Assembly (NCBI RefSeq): GCF_024763615.1
Contig: NC_077223.1
Location: 58,404,627-58,468,626 of the forward strand
DNA from: Phlebotomus papatasi
Taxonomy: Eukaryota > Arthropoda > Insecta > Diptera > Psychodidae
DNA length: 64,000 nucleotides
Direction: 5' to 3'
Part shown: positions 34,701-40,700 of the stretch, one piece after another
Numbering within the stretch: the first letter of the stretch is position 1
Layout: each line of letters starts with the position of its first letter
The notes under the pieces: generated by a model
What the model saw: only the letters and a program-made list of their open reading frames with translations
Database searches by the model: none
Told to the model about the DNA's origin: nothing
Translations under genes and position numbers: made by a program

Positions 34701-37700
34701 ACAACATTGCACGCGATTGCCATTTCAATCGGACATCACCTCCTCTTCACCCAGCGAGATTCTTCACAGAATACACTCCACTTCTCTCTGTCAATCTCAC
34801 TGTCCAAAAAAGGATAGAGAGTCAATGAATATTCATCTCCTCATTGATCGCATCTGCACCATGTCGTTTTAGGGGGCAATCTTCTCTTCTTTGTTTTTAT
34901 TTTTATTACCGGGTTATTTTGCAATTTTAGGCTTTGTGATCAAGCAAAGAAAAGAGGTGCAATAAATTTCATTGGAATTATCTTTGGAAGTTTACCAATA
35001 AAAGTAAAGAAATGGAGAGAATGTAAAAACAAGAGCTCGACATTTCTTTTTTAATACTATTGAAACGAGATAAAAATTAAATTTAAGATAAAATCAAAGA
35101 TTCTCAAATTACTTTACTGATTTTTATTAATTTCATTATTTATTATTAATTAATTATATTAATAGCAAACCAACCCGCTCGCACCATTTAATTGTAAATG
35201 TAGGGTCGAAGAAACACTTATTGGGCACTTTGAGAACTCGTATTCTGGCATATTGCCATCCTATTGTATACTATTTTTTTAATAAGTGAGACTGGGGCAA
35301 AAAGTAACAAATCGAAAAATTCAAAATTCAATATTTTCCAAGATAAAAAAAGATAGCGGCTCAAGCTTTTTTCTACAGATAGCTTCCATTGACCTCGTTC
35401 AATGTCGTACGTAAGTTTTTTTTTTTTAAAAATTCGAACAAGTAATTTAGAATATAAAAGATATCGAAATTTTTTGCCATATTTTTTAAATATTTTCCTT
35501 GCAGAAGATATCAATTTTTTCCTACTTATTTTCCAAAATTGATGCACTGGTGAATATTTCTTAAATAATTTGGATTCTTTTAATACGAATCTGCTGTCTA
35601 TTTTAGAATTTCACAAAGGTTCTTTTCTCCAGAAATCCTTTTATTAAAAATGGCCACTTGGGGTAAAAAGTAACAAAAGGTATAGAGCAAAAAGTAACAA
35701 AAAGCGAAGCAATTTCTGATGTCTCACGGCGAAAACAAACGTCATTATCATCATGTCTAGCCGTTTGTTGTTTGCATTGGTCAAACGATTTGCAGTCTTC
35801 GTGTGTTTTTTCTAAAATAGCTTGAAAAGCGGTTTTCCTGTTTTAACTTTTCTCGCAGAGAAAACGGTGTTTTACAAAGGTATAGATGAATAAATTTTCT
35901 TTGAAAATATGTCCTCATGGTATTTTTTTTTCAAATTGACGAAAGCCCATAATGAAGCAAATCAAAATGTGATAATATACTATGTCTGGTACTATTTGCT
36001 CCAGCATTTTTGAGAATAGTCACAAAATTACCTTTTAGAAATTGGCTCGATAACCGTATTTCCTTACAAAATAGAGTAAAATTACTTTCACAAAGTTGTA
36101 GAGCGGTAAATTTTCTATAAAACTGCGCTAATTTGAAATTTTTGAAGCGCTCGAGTAGCTTGTGAAAAAATAAAATATCCGTTTTGTGACTTTTTGCCCC
36201 AGTCTCGCCTACCATTTTAAAGTGCTCAAAAGTGCTTTCGCATCATCTCTAACGATTTACCGGTTCACAATAAATTGAGACGATTTGTAAATTACTTAGA
36301 GATCATCCAAAATAACCTAAAAGTAATATAAATGATTTGGTGATAAAAATTAGTTATTGGTTTCTACAATTCGTTCAGTACCGATTCATAACCGATTGGA
36401 ACTATTTCCGACTGCTCAGATATTCCAAAACCTTTCCAACGAGCCCAAATATGATACCATTCGGTTCTGTAATCGAAGGTGAAATACAACCTCGTCAGAT
36501 TGCGCCTAAACTTTTTATAAACACGTTTTGACACTTTTAGATCATGAATATCATAACCAGCAAATACCGATTTTCGTGGCCGTCCTTCCGTCCGGCCAAT
36601 TCTACGTAGTACAAATGCTTTTGGGGAGAGAACGAAAAGAAATATCAGCAAGCGGTTTTCGGCAAAGGTTAAATGTCGGATTGACGACATTCGATGGTGA
36701 TATTAGATCCTTTCCGCCAATTTGAAACACCCCTAATTTTTTTTTTCAATAACTCAGCTCCTATGACATCGATCGATCGATCTCAAAGTTGAGTATGTTA
36801 TAGCTGGGCTTAACGGCGTTATCATACTTGCACATTAAAATTTTAATGTGATTCACATTAATTGTCGCTTGTGAGCATCCAAATATGTTATTTGTGTCTT
36901 TGAGTCACTTAATATTTAGGGTTTTTCTATTTATTGATAGGGAAGTGGACTTGGACTGCAAAAATAAGTTTAAATTTACCTAAGGCATAAATATTTTTCA
37001 CATTAAAAAATTAAAGAGAAAATCGCATTAATGCTATAACTCTTTCCGGACCGCAGCATATGCTGCAAGCCAGTTTCACCATTTTTTAATAAAAAATATC
37101 TAATCCCAGGAATTTATTGCAGTCCTACAAAAAATATCTTATATTTGGACATCCTTATGGTTTGTAATCATCCACAAGAATAGGATTTTTATCAGTTCTG
37201 AATAATTAAAAAACATTATTTTTCACAGAACATTCATATGCTGCTTTGGGTACTCAGAGTCCCAAAAGAGACGAAAGAGATAAATCAATTTATATCAAAT
37301 TTTGCGGGCCAAGTCTACCTTTTTATCAACAAATAGATCAAATTTTGAATATAAAATGATTCAAACACACAAATTACACATTTGGACTCTCACCAGCGAC
37401 AATTAATGTGAATCATATTAAAATTTTAATGTGCAAGTGTGATAACACAGTAAGAGCTTTAGATGAAAAAAAATACATGGCCCCAGTCCCTTCTGATCTG
37501 AGCCGTAATGGGCTCTACACGCTAGGAGAAATTTATTTAAAAATACCTTTTTAAAGAAAATTTCCCCTGTCCTTGTAGGCAGAAACGTCAGATTTTTTTA
37601 CGAAAATTGCTTCAAATGTGTAGACACCATAAGGGATCAAATATTCAATTTTAAAATGGTTCTTTCTCTGATTCTAATTATCAGAATTTGAAAATCTTGT

Positions 37701-40700
37701 GATTTGGAAAGGTCTCAATAAATGCTACAACTATATTTAAACATCATATTTCCACTACAGTCAGTCCCGGTATTATGCACTTCGGGATTATGCACCTGAC
37801 GGTATTATGCACGTACAATTATGCAAATTTGCCTACCATTTTGAAACCAATTTGAAAACACAGTGTTTCTTTTTCAGAATAAAATTTTAATTTCTTTTAT
37901 TAAGGTAAATTTTTTAAATATTTTACACATTTATTGAAGAACTCTGGCCAAAAAGTACTGTTTCTTAATGTATAGAATTTCCATTGATTGGAGATCTCTT
38001 AAAAATAAGAGACAAAAGACGGTTGGATTTTGAACATGTATGGAGGGAGAGAGAAAGAGGAAAAAGTGGTGAATGAGATCAGCTGGAAAGAAAATAGGGG
38101 AATAAGGGGAACGAGTATGGGAGTTACGTAAGACTTGATTTTTGCAAAGAGACGTGAGGAGAGAAAGTTATAAGTTTATTTTGTGAATTATAAATTAAAT
38201 ATTAGTTCAAACTACAGAAAAATTTACGTGACGTAGAGTTAAACGTGTTCAGTGAAATCTAAGAGGAGAATACTTGTAAATAAAATAATTGGTGAAGGTG
38301 AAAAGTGTGTTTCACTGCCTCAGTGGATTTGGTGAAGGGCATTTGGCGGTCATCGAGGAAACGTCTTCTGGAAAATCCAGCCGCCTACGTTCCGGATCAC
38401 TGTTGAAGACATTTACTAAAGGAATATATATTTCCAGGTAAACTGGGCAGGAAGAAGAGGGTATTAGATATCACAGAATCCTATCACAGAGAAATTATTG
38501 TTTACCACAGGTACGTGAATATCACAAACGGTAGAAGGAAGCCCAAGAAACACAGTCCCTGACAGATTTATAACACCACAATATATTTATAGGTAATTCT
38601 CCACACTTAATGTATTTTTATTAAACAGTTGAATCTTTTTGTTTGAACTACTTTAACTCCGCGCGAAATTCATTCTACGGCCGATTTATTCAAAAGAAAG
38701 CCCCTGGAAGTATGCAAATTTTTTCGATGCATAATGCCATTTCGCGTGTGTTTTTCGTTCCCGAAAATGTGCATAATCCCGGGACTGAGTGTAAAGGTCC
38801 GATTAATCGAAAAATCGAATTTCGAAAACTCGATATCGAATATCTCGGAATTTCCATTTTCAATTTTGATGAAATTCTAGTATATTGTAGCTGAGATCAA
38901 CAACTTATAAACGGTAGGTTGCACTTTACCCTCGCTCTACTCTCTATGACCTGAGCCATAAATGAAAACAAACTGACTGTACCATATCTTCGGTGTTTAT
39001 GAGGCTATTTCGGTGAAATTTTAGTACGTTTTTGTATCTGAGATCATGATTTATATGACGATAGGTTGCATTCGTTCCTACTATTCTCCACTGTACCCGA
39101 CCCTTACTATACCGAAATTAACCCTTTAAGGACGATTGGGTCACTGGTGACCCAAAAATGAAACGTTTCCTACGGCCATCTAAAGTTATGTTTTGCTTTA
39201 AAAATCAGTAAAGGTGATTTTTTCTGACCCCCGATTTTTGACCTTCTCGTCCTTAAAGGGTTAACCGGACTCTATCTTTAATGTTTATTAACCAATTTTA
39301 ATGAACATTCTCTTTCTTTTGTTGGCTTTCTGTACTCGTATTTAGCCTTTGCCGATATTTAACCTTTGTCGAAAATCGCTCGATTGTTCATTCGCCAGAA
39401 ACGTTTGTACTACGTAGAATCGGCCGGCCAGACGAACCGCCACAAACCATTTTCGTGATTTACAAATGTCAAGCCTACACTGAGAAAAAAAGGGGGTGCG
39501 ATTAACTTTTTTTCCTCGAAACTTTAACACTTTTCAGGTGTAGAAATATATCAACATTTTTTAATGTTAATTTTACACCTTTTTAAGGGTAAAATTAACA
39601 TGCAGAAGGGTAACTTTAACCCCTAATACACCTAAAAAGCATAATATTTACACCGATTTCAGATCAATAATCCAGGGTAAAATTAACATTTCCGGAATGT
39701 TATTTTAACTTTTTCGGATTTCCCTCACTAGTGTACAAATTTTGAGCCCGAGATGACGAGGTCGCATTTCACTTCGGACCACAGCAGTTGAGATTGTAAT
39801 GAATCTCAGCTAATACAGAATGACAAGTGATAAGCCTAAGTAAACTTATGGTTGTTGAGATTCTTTACAGTCGACCTCGAAATGCGTGGAACTCGGGATG
39901 CTTGCAACTCGAAATGCATGAAAATTCGATTGTGAATTGAATTTTGGGCGTAAAGAATAGCTTTGAGGCAACTTAATCCATTTCGACCGCCGAGAATAGT
40001 TTACTCGACGCGATTCTTTACCCCTAAAATTCAACTCAAAATTTAATTTTCAAGTTTTTCGAATTGCAAACTCTCCGAGATCACAAAGATGTAAAGATGT
40101 AAAGAATCTCAGCGACCATAGACTGAGAAAAAAGGGGGTGCGATTAACTTATTTTCCTCGTAACTTTAACACTTTTTATGTGTAAAAATATATCAACATT
40201 TTTAATGTTAATTTTGCACTTTTTTAAGTGTAAAATTAATATGAAAAAGAGTTAATTTAATCCCTAATACACCTAAAAAGAGTAATATTTACACCGATTT
40301 CGGATCAATACTGCAGGGTAAAATTAACATTACCGGAATGTTATTTTAACTTTTTCGGATTTCTCTCGGTATAGGTTTATCTGGGATTATCACTATTTTT
40401 TTAATTGAATATTCAAATTATATTTAAGAAAAAACTTCTCTTCTCAGAAACACGAAAAACACGCAGGATTTTTTGCCAAAGCTTTCGGCGCTGCAGTGGC
40501 TAAAAGAAGTTGTGTCCCTGAGAAGAGAAACCCCGCTGACGCACCCGGAAGGAAGTTATCTCTCTCAGTTTTTTTTTTTTAAATTCTAAACAATGTCAGT
40601 TACCTCTCGAATGTGCAAATTTTATAAGAAAAATAATATTTTCCATTTTGTTCTGGTAGCTGTTTATGCCACTTTAAATAATGCATATTAAGTTGCAGAT

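Noticed and set aside
34601..34712. Upstream extension of ago exon 2 to an ATG at 34712
   Set aside because: The segment is open but hydrophobic/Lys-rich and intron-like. The AG at 34601-34602 gives the exact phase needed by exon 1. An alternative start remains only a remote option.
34130..34872. Plus-strand frames of 121 and 216 codons
   Set aside because: They are antisense to ago exon 2, Ser/Pro-rich by mirror of its codons, with no domain or splice support.
38643..38894. 83-codon plus-strand frame
   Set aside because: It crosses the right terminal repeat of a pogo-like element and continues into flanking DNA; no protein family is visible.
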